From positions 62,001-126,000 of the forward strand of contig NZ_OZ241356.1 of the NCBI RefSeq assembly GCF_965200405.1: a stretch of 64,000 bases of DNA, given 5' to 3'. The position numbers and the translations under genes are program-made. The notes below the pieces were generated by a model that saw only the letters and a program-made list of their open reading frames with translations, did not search any database and had not been told where the DNA came from. This document shows, in pieces, positions 26,316-35,170 of this stretch. How positions within the stretch are numbered: the stretch's first letter is position 1; each line of letters starts with the position of its first letter. This DNA is from Glacieibacterium sp965200405. GTDB lineage: Bacteria > Pseudomonadota > Alphaproteobacteria > Sphingomonadales > Sphingomonadaceae.

Positions 26316-27245
26316 ATGAAACTCAAGCTGTTCGCGATCGCCACCTGTGCCGCGGCGTTTGCCACTGCGGTTCCAGCGATTGCCCAAATCCAGGCGACGA
26401 AGGAGCAGATCCTGTTCTACACTGCGGAGTGGACCGGCGAGCGCTTTCCCGACGGTCGGCCTCGTGTATCGGACGCGATCCTGAAGCGCTTGCTGGACGT
26501 TAACACTGAGGAGGCCTGGGGTGTCCTGCGGCAGGCCGGGTACAAGAACCAGTTCGAGGGCGGGTTCACGATGATCCACAACGACCGACCCTTCGTCGGC
26601 CGGGCGCTCACCGTGCAATACCTGCCGATGCGCCCCGACATGAACAAGGCAATCAGCGCACAGGGATTGAAGGAAAAGCGGTCCGGCGGACACAATAGCT
26701 GGCCGATCGACATGTTGCAGGTCGGTGATGTCTATGTCGGGGACGGCTATGGCAAGATCGTCGACGGCACGCTGATCGGCGATAACCTCGGCAACTCGAT
26801 CTATGCAAAGTCGAAGACCGGGGTCGTGTTCGACGCCGGCGTCCGCGATGTTGCCGGGTTGGCGGAGATCGCCGGGTTCAATGCCTTCACCCGCGGCTAT
26901 GACCCCTCCTACATTCAGGAAATGGAAATGTTCCAGATCAACGGGCCGATCCGTATCGGCCGGGCGACCGTGCTGCCGGGCGATCTCATCCTGGCGAAGC
27001 GCGAAGGCGTGGTCTTCATCCCGGCGATCATGGCCGAGAAGGTCGTGCAGGGCGCCGAATTCATCGCGCTTCGGGATGCCTTTGGCCACCAGATGCTCCG
27101 CGAGCAGCGTTTCACCCCAGGTGAGATCGACCAGCGCTGGACGCCGGCGATCAACGCCGCCTTCGTCAAGTGGGTGGATGAACACCCCACGGCACTCAAG
27201 ATGTCGCGCGCCGAGTTCGAGACGATGATGAAGGGGCGCAACTAG
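26316..27245 (+). CDS. RraA/HMG-aldolase family protein with Sec signal peptide
   Basis: 309 residues. Residues 1-23 form a Sec signal with the cleavage site AIA|Q. The RraA core lies at about 80-250. GDNLG and FDAGVRD match the GDxxG and DGxxRD motifs that bind Mg and the 4-hydroxy-2-oxo acid in 4-hydroxy-4-methyl-2-oxoglutarate aldolase, so the active-site Arg-Asp pair is kept. The Arg usual before GV in the preceding strand is Lys here (KSKTGVVFD). Members are normally about 160-240 residues and cytosolic, so the leader and the 50-residue extensions at both ends are unusual. Downstream of a TonB receptor and convergent with hyuB, 19 bp apart. Confidence 0.85.
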   Translation: MKLKLFAIATCAAAFATAVPAIAQIQATKEQILFYTAEWTGERFPDGRPRVSDAILKRLLDVNTEEAWGVLRQAGYKNQFEGGFTMIHNDRPFVGRALTVQYLPMRPDMNKAISAQGLKEKRSGGHNSWPIDMLQVGDVYVGDGYGKIVDGTLIGDNLGNSIYAKSKTGVVFDAGVRDVAGLAEIAGFNAFTRGYDPSYIQEMEMFQINGPIRIGRATVLPGDLILAKREGVVFIPAIMAEKVVQGAEFIALRDAFGHQMLREQRFTPGEIDQRWTPAINAAFVKWVDEHPTALKMSRAEFETMMKGRN

Positions 27246-27264
27246 GGCGCCTCGCGTACCGCGA

Positions 27265-29046
27265 TCAGACGCCGGGAATTGCGGGTTCCTGGCGGCGCAA
27301 TCGGGCCGTGACGGCCTCGTCGATGTTGCCGGCGGCATCGATCTCGACGCGGTAGATGTCGCGGGCGCGCTCGCGCGATATCCAGCCTTCACGGACATCG
27401 TGGCCCACCTGCGCCACAGCGCGGGCAACGGCCGGGCCATAGCCGCCGCCGCCACTCGATAGCGAGACGATCTTCTCGCCGTCGAGCAGGGTCACCTGCG
27501 CGCAGGGATCGAGTGCCTCGCGGCTGCCGTCGGCCCGAAGCCGGTATTGATCGGCGCGTCCGCCGCCGGAGCCACCGCGCGCGCCCTTGGCCGGGTTGAC
27601 GGCACCGTCGCTGACATAGCCGACCGAGATATCGCAGCCGACCGGGCCGAAGACGACACTGATCGACGGGGCGCCCTTGAACTGGCCGGCGCCTTCGGTG
27701 TCCGGCAACAGGCGGCGCTCGTAGACGTGGATCGGCTGGCGCAGTTCGTCGAGTTCCACGGAGTCGAGAAAGCACAGCCCGGCATTGCCGACATGGCCGA
27801 TGGTGATCCAGGCATCGGCGTGCGGTGCGCCGGCGCCCCCGGTCATGCCGAGGAACAGCTGGTTGACGAAGGCCTCGCCGGTGCGCGGGTGGATGCCCGA
27901 GATGACGCCGACGGCCGGCGGGATCACCGCGCCGCATTCCGCCAAGCCGATCCCGGCGTCGATATCAGCGAATGCGCACTGCACGGCATTGGCGACGCGA
28001 TCGGCGACATTGGTGGTCGAAACGGAGGTGCTGGTCGGGTGCCGCGGAATTCCGACGATGCAGTTCTCGCGGAGCAGCACGTCGATCCGGCGGAAGCTGC
28101 CGGCATTCTTGGGGACGGAATGCTCGATCGAGTTGAACACCCCGATCATTGCCGAGGTCCGCGAGCAGGCTTCCGACAGGTTGAGCCCGCACGGCAGGCA
28201 GTCGGGATTGTCCTGCAGGTCGACGGTGATCAACGCGGCTGCGGCATCGACCTGCACCCTGACCGAGACGTCGATGCCGGCAGCGGGCGTCCCGGGGAAC
28301 GGGTCGTGGCGGCTGCGACGAACTGCGCTGCCGCCCGGGATCGCAGCGATCGCGTCGATCATCCGACGTTCCGAATAGTCCAGCCAGTCACGCTCGAAGC
28401 GCGCCAGTTCGTCCCAGCCTTGTTCGGCAGCCAGATCCATGATCTCGCGCTCGCCGATCCGCGCCGCGCCGATCATCGCCAGGAAGTCGCCCCACCACTG
28501 GTCCGGCACGCGGATGCGCATCTGGCACATGCGGACGAAGTCCTGGTTGGTCTCGAAGTCGGTCTGGACGCGGACCGCCGGGAAGATCAGTGCGCCCTCC
28601 TCGTAAACGTCCTTGGCCGAGCCGTGATAGGTCGTTGGAATCGAGTTGCCGATGTCGGCCTGGTGGGCCTTCACGACGACGGTGAAGCGGTGAACGCCGT
28701 CGTCGTCGACGACCGGAACCAGGATGGTGTGATCCGCCGCATGGCTACAGCCGTGGTAGGGCGAATTGTTGAGGAAGGCGTCGCCGCGCTTCAGCACGGG
28801 GTGAAATTCCTTCATCCACCGCGCCATGATGTCGGGACCCGACAGGACGTGGATCGGCAGGCCGTCGTTGGTGCTGAGCAGTTCGCAGCCGGCGGTGACG
28901 ATGCAGCACGAGAAATCGCGCGCGATGTTGAGCACGCCCGAGCGTCCGGTGCGCAACAGCGTGTTCGCCATCTTGCGGGTGATACCCTCGAAGCGATTGT
29001 TGAGGATCGCCAGCTTGACGCCGTCCATCGTGCGGGTCGCAGTCAT
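27265..29046 (-). CDS. hyuB: Hydantoinase B/oxoprolinase family protein
   Basis: 593 residues. The N-terminus LAILNNRFEGITRKMANTLL, then RDFSCCIVTAGCELL and NNSPYHGCSHAADHTI match the HyuB fold used by ATP-dependent hydantoinases, 5-oxoprolinases and acetone/acetophenone carboxylases. The C-terminal half has GGAGAPHADAWITIGH and the Gly-rich GARGGSGGGRADQY. It works with HyuA, whose stop overlaps this start by 4 bp. It is the last gene of an eight-gene operon. Which member reaction occurs cannot be told from motifs. Hydrolysis of a cyclic amide or carboxylation of a ketone are both possible. Confidence 0.9.
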   Translation of the reverse strand: MTATRTMDGVKLAILNNRFEGITRKMANTLLRTGRSGVLNIARDFSCCIVTAGCELLSTNDGLPIHVLSGPDIMARWMKEFHPVLKRGDAFLNNSPYHGCSHAADHTILVPVVDDDGVHRFTVVVKAHQADIGNSIPTTYHGSAKDVYEEGALIFPAVRVQTDFETNQDFVRMCQMRIRVPDQWWGDFLAMIGAARIGEREIMDLAAEQGWDELARFERDWLDYSERRMIDAIAAIPGGSAVRRSRHDPFPGTPAAGIDVSVRVQVDAAAALITVDLQDNPDCLPCGLNLSEACSRTSAMIGVFNSIEHSVPKNAGSFRRIDVLLRENCIVGIPRHPTSTSVSTTNVADRVANAVQCAFADIDAGIGLAECGAVIPPAVGVISGIHPRTGEAFVNQLFLGMTGGAGAPHADAWITIGHVGNAGLCFLDSVELDELRQPIHVYERRLLPDTEGAGQFKGAPSISVVFGPVGCDISVGYVSDGAVNPAKGARGGSGGGRADQYRLRADGSREALDPCAQVTLLDGEKIVSLSSGGGGYGPAVARAVAQVGHDVREGWISRERARDIYRVEIDAAGNIDEAVTARLRRQEPAIPGV

Positions 29047-31112
29047 GCGGCTTTTCCGATCGCTATGGAGATGCCGCCGCTGGCGCGCCGGGTAGCGATG
29101 GCGCCCGGTTCGATGACGACGGTCGTGAACGGGTTTTCGAGTAGCGCCGGTCCAGCGATGCTCTCGCCGGGCTGCATCGCGTCGAAGCGGCGGACGGGAG
29201 CTTCGACCCAGCCGGTCGCCGCGAAATAGGCACGGCGGCTGCGGTCGCCGACCGGGCTGGAGACGCTGGACAGTTGCAGGCCGGGCTCGTCGCGCAGGGG
29301 GCAGCTGACGGTCGCCGACCAGCCGACGACCTCGATCGCCGAGGCGTGGTCGGAGAAGGCGAATAGGCCCTCGTGCGACAGATGGAAGTCGGCAATGAAG
29401 TCGGCAAGATCGGCCTCACCGGCGAACTCGCCACTGCGAACCGGGGTCTCGATCTCCCAGACCTGGGTGTCGTAGCGCGCCTCGGCCTTGAAGCTGATCG
29501 TCGCGGGCCGGGTCGATCCGGACGTCGCGGCAAAGGCCTCGCACTGTGCCTTGAGCCTGGCGAGCGCGGCGTTGACGGTCGAATAGTCGAAGCGGGCAGT
29601 GGTGGCGAAACGCGCGGCGTGGAATTCGGCCTTGAGATCGGACATCAGCGCGCCGGCGGCGGACAATGCGGCGCTGACGCTGGGTACGATCAGGGTCGGA
29701 CAACCGAGGCGCCGGGCGATGCGGACCGAATTGAGCCCAGCTGCCCCACCGCCGCCGACCAGTACCGCGTCGCGCGGATCGGCACCCTGGTTGACGGTGA
29801 TGTCGACGATCGCCTGCACCATGTTCTCGGTCGCCACCGCGAGCACGGCGTCGGCGGCAGCAGCGACGTCGATGCCGAGCGGTTCGGCGACATGCTTGCG
29901 GATCGCCTCGACAGCGCCGGCATGGTCGAGTTTCATCGCGCCACCGAGGAAAAAGTCCGGATCGAGGTGGCCGAGCACGATCGAGGCGTCGGTAACGGTC
30001 GGCAGCGTGCCGCCACGGCCATAGGCGACCGGCCCCGGCACCGCGCCGGCGCTCTGCGGCCCGACATGGAGCAGCCCGCCACTGTCGACCCAGGCAATCG
30101 ATCCTCCGCCCGCGCCGACGCTCTTCACGTCGACCCAGGGGAAGCCCAGCATGATGCCGCGATACGGTGCGCCGATCCAGGTCTCGCGGGTCGTCGGGAT
30201 GACCCCGCGCCGGACCAGGCTGACGTCGTAGGTGGTGCCGCCGGTATCGGCGACGATGGCGTTCGATATGCCCTCGTCGGCATCGGCGAACCAGCGCCCG
30301 GCGACGGGAGCCATCGATGGACCCGAGTTGACGATATGGATCGGTGCCTGCGCGGCGTCGGCAGCGTCGATCACCCCGGCGTTGGAGGTGATGACCAATA
30401 CCCGCCCGCCAAAGCCTTCGTCGGTCAGGCGCTGCTGCAGGGTGCGCATGTACCTTCCCATCAGCGGCTTCAGCGACGCGTCGACGGCGGCGGAGGAGGC
30501 CCGGCGAAACTCGCGCAGGGTCGGGTTGAGGCGGTGCGACAGGGTGTAGGGGACGCCGGGCAGATGTTGCTCGAGGAGTTCGCCGACGCGCTCCTCATGC
30601 GCCTCGTTGACCACCGACCAGAGCAGGCAGACCGCCACCGCCTCGACTTCCAGCACTTTCAGGCGAGCGATCGTCGCGATGATCCCGGCCTCGTCGAGCG
30701 GCACCAGCTCCGAGCCGTCGGAGACGATCCGCCCGGCCAGTTCGAAGGTCAGCGCGCGCGGAATGAACGGCTCGGGGAACGGCACGGTGAAGTTGAACGG
30801 CTCGGCCCGTCCGCCCTCGCGCAGGACCAGTGTATCCGGATGACCGAGCGTCGTCAGCAGCGCGGTCCTGGCGGTCCGCCCGGTGATGATCGCGTTCAGC
30901 GCATGCGTCGTGCCGTGGATGAACAACGAGCCCCGCGCCAGCAATGCGCGACGCTCCAGGCCCATGCCGTCGGCCCCGACCTGAAGGGCATCGAGCACCC
31001 CCTGGACCGGGTCGGAGGGCACCGTCGACGCCTTGAACATGTGGCATCGACCATCGTCGTCCTCGATGATGAGGTCGGTGAAGGTGCCGCCGGTATCGAC
31101 TGCGAAGCGCAT
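29043..31112 (-). CDS. hyuA: Hydantoinase A/oxoprolinase family protein (ATP-binding subunit)
   Basis: 689 residues. Starts with MRFAVDTGGTFTDLIIEDDD, the HyuA phosphate-binding loop. Further ASKHA-type ATPase motifs are VADTGGTTYDVSLV (about residue 290) and DAVLVGGGGAAGLNSVRIA (about 465). With HyuB it uses ATP to activate a carbonyl or carboxylate for ring opening or carboxylation. A third small subunit, as in acetone carboxylase, is not present here, which favours a two-subunit enzyme. Follows an SDR gene by 11 bp on the same strand. Confidence 0.92.
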   Translation of the reverse strand: MRFAVDTGGTFTDLIIEDDDGRCHMFKASTVPSDPVQGVLDALQVGADGMGLERRALLARGSLFIHGTTHALNAIITGRTARTALLTTLGHPDTLVLREGGRAEPFNFTVPFPEPFIPRALTFELAGRIVSDGSELVPLDEAGIIATIARLKVLEVEAVAVCLLWSVVNEAHEERVGELLEQHLPGVPYTLSHRLNPTLREFRRASSAAVDASLKPLMGRYMRTLQQRLTDEGFGGRVLVITSNAGVIDAADAAQAPIHIVNSGPSMAPVAGRWFADADEGISNAIVADTGGTTYDVSLVRRGVIPTTRETWIGAPYRGIMLGFPWVDVKSVGAGGGSIAWVDSGGLLHVGPQSAGAVPGPVAYGRGGTLPTVTDASIVLGHLDPDFFLGGAMKLDHAGAVEAIRKHVAEPLGIDVAAAADAVLAVATENMVQAIVDITVNQGADPRDAVLVGGGGAAGLNSVRIARRLGCPTLIVPSVSAALSAAGALMSDLKAEFHAARFATTARFDYSTVNAALARLKAQCEAFAATSGSTRPATISFKAEARYDTQVWEIETPVRSGEFAGEADLADFIADFHLSHEGLFAFSDHASAIEVVGWSATVSCPLRDEPGLQLSSVSSPVGDRSRRAYFAATGWVEAPVRRFDAMQPGESIAGPALLENPFTTVVIEPGAIATRRASGGISIAIGKAA

Positions 31113-31123
31113 CGGATATCTGC

Positions 31124-31948
31124 CTATTCTTCGTATTCGGCGTTGCCGTCGACGCCGATCATCTGGCCGCTGATGCGCGCGCCGGCCGAGGAGGCGAGGA
31201 ACACCGCCATCGCGGCGATATCCTCCGGCTCGACCATCGTCCGCAGCGAGATGTAGCGCAGCATCGACCGCTCATAATCCGCCGCGGCAACGCCGAGCGC
31301 CTCGGCCTTTTCGTTGATGATGCGCTGGATGCGCTCGCCGCGAATGGCGCCGGGCAGGATGGCGTTGACCCTGATGCCGTGTGGCCCGAGCTCACGCGCC
31401 AGGTTCATCGTCATGCTGAGCAGCGCGCCCTTCGACACGACATAAGGCAGCCGCAGCGGCAGGCCGGTCTTCGCGCTGCCGGAGGAGATGTTGACGATCA
31501 GCCCGCTGCCGCGCGCCTTCATGCCCGGCACGGCGCGGCGCGCGAACAGGAAGTGGCTGGTGAGATTGGCGCGGAGCGTGCGCTCCCAGTCGTCGAGACT
31601 GATATCCTCGACCGCAGCGGTCGGCCCGGCGATGCCGACATTGTTGACGACCACGTCGACGCCGCCGTTGCGCTGCTCCGCGTCCGTGAAGAACGCGTCG
31701 ATCGAGCCTTCGTCGGCAGCGTCCATCTGCATCGTCGCGATCGTCGGGCGCGCCGCGGCGAGCGACGCGAGGGCGGCGCCATCGACGTCGCAGACCGAGA
31801 CCCGCGCCCCGGCGTTGGCGAACGCCTCGGCGATGACCCGGCCCGCACCGCCGCCGCCGGCCGAGACCAGCACCGACGCGCCGCGGAGTATATCGAAGGC
31901 AGCTCTGGGCAATTCGCCCTCCTCGTTATTAGAAATCACGCCGCTCAC
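31124..31948 (-). CDS. SDR family oxidoreductase with altered nucleotide loop
   Basis: 274 residues. Rossmann loop reads SAGGGGAGRVIAEAF, differing from the usual TGxxxGIG. The following CDVDGAAL and NNVGIAGP, catalytic Ser in NISSGSAKTG and YVVSK are all present, so it is probably active with NAD(H). The substrate is likely an alcohol or ketone intermediate in the operon's pathway. ATG overlaps the stop of the upstream SDR by 4 bp. The first 20 residues (MSGVISNNEEGELPRAA) are an unusual acidic lead. Confidence 0.88.
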   Translation of the reverse strand: MSGVISNNEEGELPRAAFDILRGASVLVSAGGGGAGRVIAEAFANAGARVSVCDVDGAALASLAAARPTIATMQMDAADEGSIDAFFTDAEQRNGGVDVVVNNVGIAGPTAAVEDISLDDWERTLRANLTSHFLFARRAVPGMKARGSGLIVNISSGSAKTGLPLRLPYVVSKGALLSMTMNLARELGPHGIRVNAILPGAIRGERIQRIINEKAEALGVAAADYERSMLRYISLRTMVEPEDIAAMAVFLASSAGARISGQMIGVDGNAEYEE

Positions 31949-32709
31949 ATCCCGGCCGACAGGCCTTCGTCGATCAGCACCGTCGAGCCGTGCATGGCGC
32001 GCGCGCTCGGCGAGGCGAGGAAGAACGCCAGTTCGGCGATGTCCTGGGGCGTCGAGAAGGTGCGCACGCTCGGCGTCGCCGCCTGCAGGCCGCGCAGCAT
32101 CTTGGCCTGGGCCGGATCGGTCCGCATCGCGTCGTTCATCGGCGTCTCGGTATTGCCCGGCGCGATCGCGTTGATGTTGATTTCATAAGGTGCCAGCTCG
32201 ATCGCCAGCGCACGGACCATCTGGCTCACCGCCGCCTTGGTCGCGCAATAGGCGCTGAAGCCGCCGACACCGAGCGTTGCCGCGACCGACGACAGGCAGA
32301 TGATCCGACCGCCGCCGCGCTGCTTCATGCCCGGTACGACAGCGTTGATGCACAGGAACGCCGCCTTGAGGTTGGTGTCGACCATCAGGTCGAAGACGTC
32401 GATATCCGCTTCGCCGATCGGGGTCGGCAGGAAGATGCCGGCGGCGGTGACCAGGATGTCGACCGGTCCGAGCAGCGTGATGACATTGCCGATCAGGTCG
32501 CTGACTGCCTCGCGGTCGCGAACGTCGGCAGCGAAGGCCTCGGCAATGCCGCCAGCAGCGCGGATCATGTCGACGGTGACCTGTGCCTTGGCGACATCGG
32601 CGCTGGCGACGACGGCGACCTTGGCGCCGGCGGCGGCGTAGCGCATGGCGATCGCCTGTCCGATGCCGGAGCTGCCGCCGGTTACCAGGGCGACCTTATC
32701 GTTCAACAT
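31945..32709 (-). CDS. SDR family oxidoreductase (classical)
   Basis: 254 residues, standard length. Cofactor loop TGGSSGIGQAIA at 10-21, VTAAGIFLP, catalytic Ser in CLSSVAATLG, and YCATK. It belongs to the FabG-like classical SDRs that oxidise secondary alcohols or reduce ketones. Paired with a second SDR downstream (4-bp overlap), suggesting two stereospecific oxidation steps, as occurs in breakdown of lignin-type dimers. That parallel is an inference from context. Confidence 0.92.
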   Translation of the reverse strand: MLNDKVALVTGGSSGIGQAIAMRYAAAGAKVAVVASADVAKAQVTVDMIRAAGGIAEAFAADVRDREAVSDLIGNVITLLGPVDILVTAAGIFLPTPIGEADIDVFDLMVDTNLKAAFLCINAVVPGMKQRGGGRIICLSSVAATLGVGGFSAYCATKAAVSQMVRALAIELAPYEININAIAPGNTETPMNDAMRTDPAQAKMLRGLQAATPSVRTFSTPQDIAELAFFLASPSARAMHGSTVLIDEGLSAGM

Positions 32710-32726
32710 CTTGATATCCCCAGGAA

Positions 32727-33542
32727 TCAGGCAGATTGCCGGAGCAGCGCTGCAGTGAAGAAGTCATCGCGGCGTTGGCACTCGGCTGCAGTGACGGGCG
32801 GTAGCTCGTTCTCGTAATCGGCGAGTGCGACCCGGTAGCTTGGACGCGCCTGCATCGCCGCGAGCCACCGCCGCAAGGCCGGCCGGCCATCGAGCGGAAA
32901 GGCGAGCAGTTCGAGCCGGTGAAGGTTGGGCAACCAGCAGATATCGACCAGTGACATCGTCTCGCCGCCCAGCCAGTCGGCCTGCTCAAGTCGCGTCTCG
33001 AGCTGGGTCAACCCCGCGGCAATCGTGTCGAAGCAGGCCAGCAATTCCGCCTCGGTGAAGCCGTGCAGCGAAAACTTCGTCAAGAAACGCGCGAACTCGC
33101 TGTCGCCGTGGCCGGCGGTGAAGCTCTCCAACTGCTTGGCATCATAGCGCCGCGTCTGCTTGAACATGAATTCGTGTGACAGCGTCCGCAGGCTGAGCTG
33201 GCTCGCTGCCGCAAGAGCCAGCAGTGCCTCCGCATCGGTAGAGGTCGGGCGCAGGCTGGGTGTCGGGAATACCGTGTCGAGATAGGCGATGATGTCGTTG
33301 GACTCGATGATCGTCCGCCCGTTGTGGATCAACGCCGGCACCAGTCCCTTGGGATGGACGGCGCGATAGGCCGGGGTCGCGTGTTCGAAGCGGTAGAGGT
33401 CGACGATATGGCCGGTCCACGACAGTTGCTTCTCCGCCAGCACCAGCCGGACGCGCTGCGAGCAATTGGAGTTGCCGGCATGCCACAGGTGCAGGCCGGT
33501 CAGGCCGCGCAGCACCGCGCTGCCAGTCGCGATCTGCGGCAT
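32727..33542 (-). CDS. Glutathione S-transferase family protein
   Basis: 271 residues from ATG at 33542; the longer open frame upstream runs through two other genes. The thioredoxin-fold domain has NCSQRVRLVL (candidate catalytic Cys or Ser), PKGLVPALIHNG with the cis-Pro, and ESNDIIAYLD, the glutathione-binding Glu-Ser. A helical C-terminal domain starts near residue 115. Length and layout resemble the LigF/LigG group of sphingomonad GSTs, which cleave ether or thioether bonds of aromatic compounds. This likeness is by eye only. The start overlaps the preceding stop by 1 base (TGATG). Confidence 0.85.
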   Translation of the reverse strand: MPQIATGSAVLRGLTGLHLWHAGNSNCSQRVRLVLAEKQLSWTGHIVDLYRFEHATPAYRAVHPKGLVPALIHNGRTIIESNDIIAYLDTVFPTPSLRPTSTDAEALLALAAASQLSLRTLSHEFMFKQTRRYDAKQLESFTAGHGDSEFARFLTKFSLHGFTEAELLACFDTIAAGLTQLETRLEQADWLGGETMSLVDICWLPNLHRLELLAFPLDGRPALRRWLAAMQARPSYRVALADYENELPPVTAAECQRRDDFFTAALLRQSA

Positions 33543-34003
33543 CAGCCCTTGGCCTCCGCTGTCGTCCGTGTCGCGATCATGCCGAGCACCGTGGCTCGGA
33601 TCGCGTCGGGCACCGGCCGGGAGCGCCGTGCGACGAGATCGAAGCAGACCGTTCGTGCTTCCATCCGCGCCGACAGCACGCCGGTGGTGCGATCGCACAG
33701 CAGGTGCTCGGCGGTCATCGAAGATTTGCCGATGGCGGCGATACGGCTCTTCAGGACGATCAGCGCCCCGGCGACGACTTCGGCATGATAGTTGGTGGTG
33801 GTGACGACATCCGCCCAGCCCCAACCCTCGCTGCGCCCGACCGCCTCGTCATAGCCCAGTGTCGCGAACAGATGGTATGAGGCGTCGTCGAAGAAGCCGG
33901 TGTAGTGCCGCGTCGTCAAATGCCCCATCGCGTCGCACAGCCAGGGATGGACAACACCCAGACCGGTGACGATGAAGCCGTCGGCGTCGGCGGGCCCGGT
34001 CAT
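33542..34003 (-). CDS. Acyl-CoA thioesterase-like protein (4HBT hot-dog fold)
   Basis: 153 residues from ATG at 34003. The line VVHPWLCDAMGHLTTRHYTGFFDDA is the 4-hydroxybenzoyl-CoA thioesterase start (pattern DxxGHxxxxxY) with Asp in CDAMGH as catalytic acid. The hot-dog strand TTTNYHAEVVAGALIVLKS follows. It should hydrolyse a CoA ester to acid plus CoA. Flanked by a hydrolase gene (4-bp overlap) and a GST gene, it may release the product of the pathway. Confidence 0.87.
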   Translation of the reverse strand: MTGPADADGFIVTGLGVVHPWLCDAMGHLTTRHYTGFFDDASYHLFATLGYDEAVGRSEGWGWADVVTTTNYHAEVVAGALIVLKSRIAAIGKSSMTAEHLLCDRTTGVLSARMEARTVCFDLVARRSRPVPDAIRATVLGMIATRTTAEAKG

Positions 34004-35145
34004 GCCGCCATCCCGGCGTAGGTCGCCTCGACCAGCTTGGCGCACCGCTCGCCGATGCCGCCTCCGGCGCACATCACCGTCGGGCTGTAGGAGAATGCCA
34101 GCCGCGCTTCGGGATCGGCAAAGCCGAGGGCGCCCCCGGCGCCGGGATGGCCGAAGGCACGCGGATTGGTCCCCATTGGCGACATCAGCGGCTCGTTGAG
34201 GAAAAAGCCCTGGGCGTAGCGGAAGATGCGATCGGTCATCTCGCAAGGCCCGAACCACGACTCCTCGCGCAGCCGGTCGATGGTGTCGGGCGACAACAGG
34301 GTGACGCCGTCCAGCGTGCCGCCACAGGCCAGCGCGGCATAGATATGCGCCACCGCGCGCGCGTTGCCATGTCCATTGGTCGACGGCATCAGCGCGGCGC
34401 GCAGCCGCTTGTCGTTATAGTGATCGGGCGATGCCGGCCGCATCCGCCAGGCCCGGCCGAGCTTAGTCGAATGATCGCGGGTCTGGATGAACGTGTGGCT
34501 GTCGGGATTGGGGATGATGTCCGCGACCCGGTCCTGTTCGAGCCAGCCGGTGCCATAGCCATAGTCCGCACCCAGCGGGACGGCGACTTCCTCGCGCAGG
34601 AAGCGGTCGATCGGGCGGCCGTCGACGCGCCGCACCAGTTCCCCCAGCAGGTATCCGGCGCTGGCGGAATGATAGCCGTGCTTCGTCCCCGGCACCCACT
34701 CGGGGACTTGCAGCTCATAGGCGCGGGTCATCGCCGCCCAGTCGTAGCCGGCGCCGTCCGGAGCGGCATCGGCGTAGAGCAGCCCGGCCTTGCCGGTGAT
34801 CAGCGTCCGCACGCTGATGTCACCCTTGCCGCCGCCGGCGAACTCCGGCCAATAGTCGGCGACCGGGGCGTCGATGTCGATCAGGCCGCGTTCGACCAGC
34901 ATCCAGACGCACAGCGCCGCCATGCCCTTGCCGACCGACATCATGCAGACGACGGTACCCTCGCGCCACGGCCGCGTCTGCGCCTCGTCGGCCCAGCCGC
35001 CCCACAGGTCGACGAGCTTTACGCCGTCCTGGTAGACGCAAACCGCGGCACCGCGCTCGTCGCGGCTGGCGAAGTTCTCGACGAAAGCTTTGGCCAGCGC
35101 CGCGAACCGCGGGTCGCAATCGCCGTGGAGGGTGATGTTCGGCAT
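34000..35145 (-). CDS. Serine hydrolase, beta-lactamase/EstB family
   Basis: 381 residues from ATG at 35145. The catalytic SxxK is SVGK in CMMSVGKGMAAL (near residue 90). The Tyr motif lies in HGYHSASAGYLLGEL, close to the YxxxxxG pattern of class C-like esterases. The C-terminal HPGAGGALGF stands in for the KTG box. No signal peptide, so it acts in the cytosol, as an esterase or amidase rather than a drug-resistance enzyme. It starts 25 bp after the TonB receptor and is second in the operon, which suggests it opens or de-esterifies the imported compound. Confidence 0.9.
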   Translation of the reverse strand: MPNITLHGDCDPRFAALAKAFVENFASRDERGAAVCVYQDGVKLVDLWGGWADEAQTRPWREGTVVCMMSVGKGMAALCVWMLVERGLIDIDAPVADYWPEFAGGGKGDISVRTLITGKAGLLYADAAPDGAGYDWAAMTRAYELQVPEWVPGTKHGYHSASAGYLLGELVRRVDGRPIDRFLREEVAVPLGADYGYGTGWLEQDRVADIIPNPDSHTFIQTRDHSTKLGRAWRMRPASPDHYNDKRLRAALMPSTNGHGNARAVAHIYAALACGGTLDGVTLLSPDTIDRLREESWFGPCEMTDRIFRYAQGFFLNEPLMSPMGTNPRAFGHPGAGGALGFADPEARLAFSYSPTVMCAGGGIGERCAKLVEATYAGMAA

Positions 35146-35170
35146 AAGCTTGCTCCCGCGCAGATCAGGA

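Noticed and set aside
27246..27264. Terminator between RraA-like gene and hyuB
   Set aside because: The gap is only 19 bp and I found no convincing stem.
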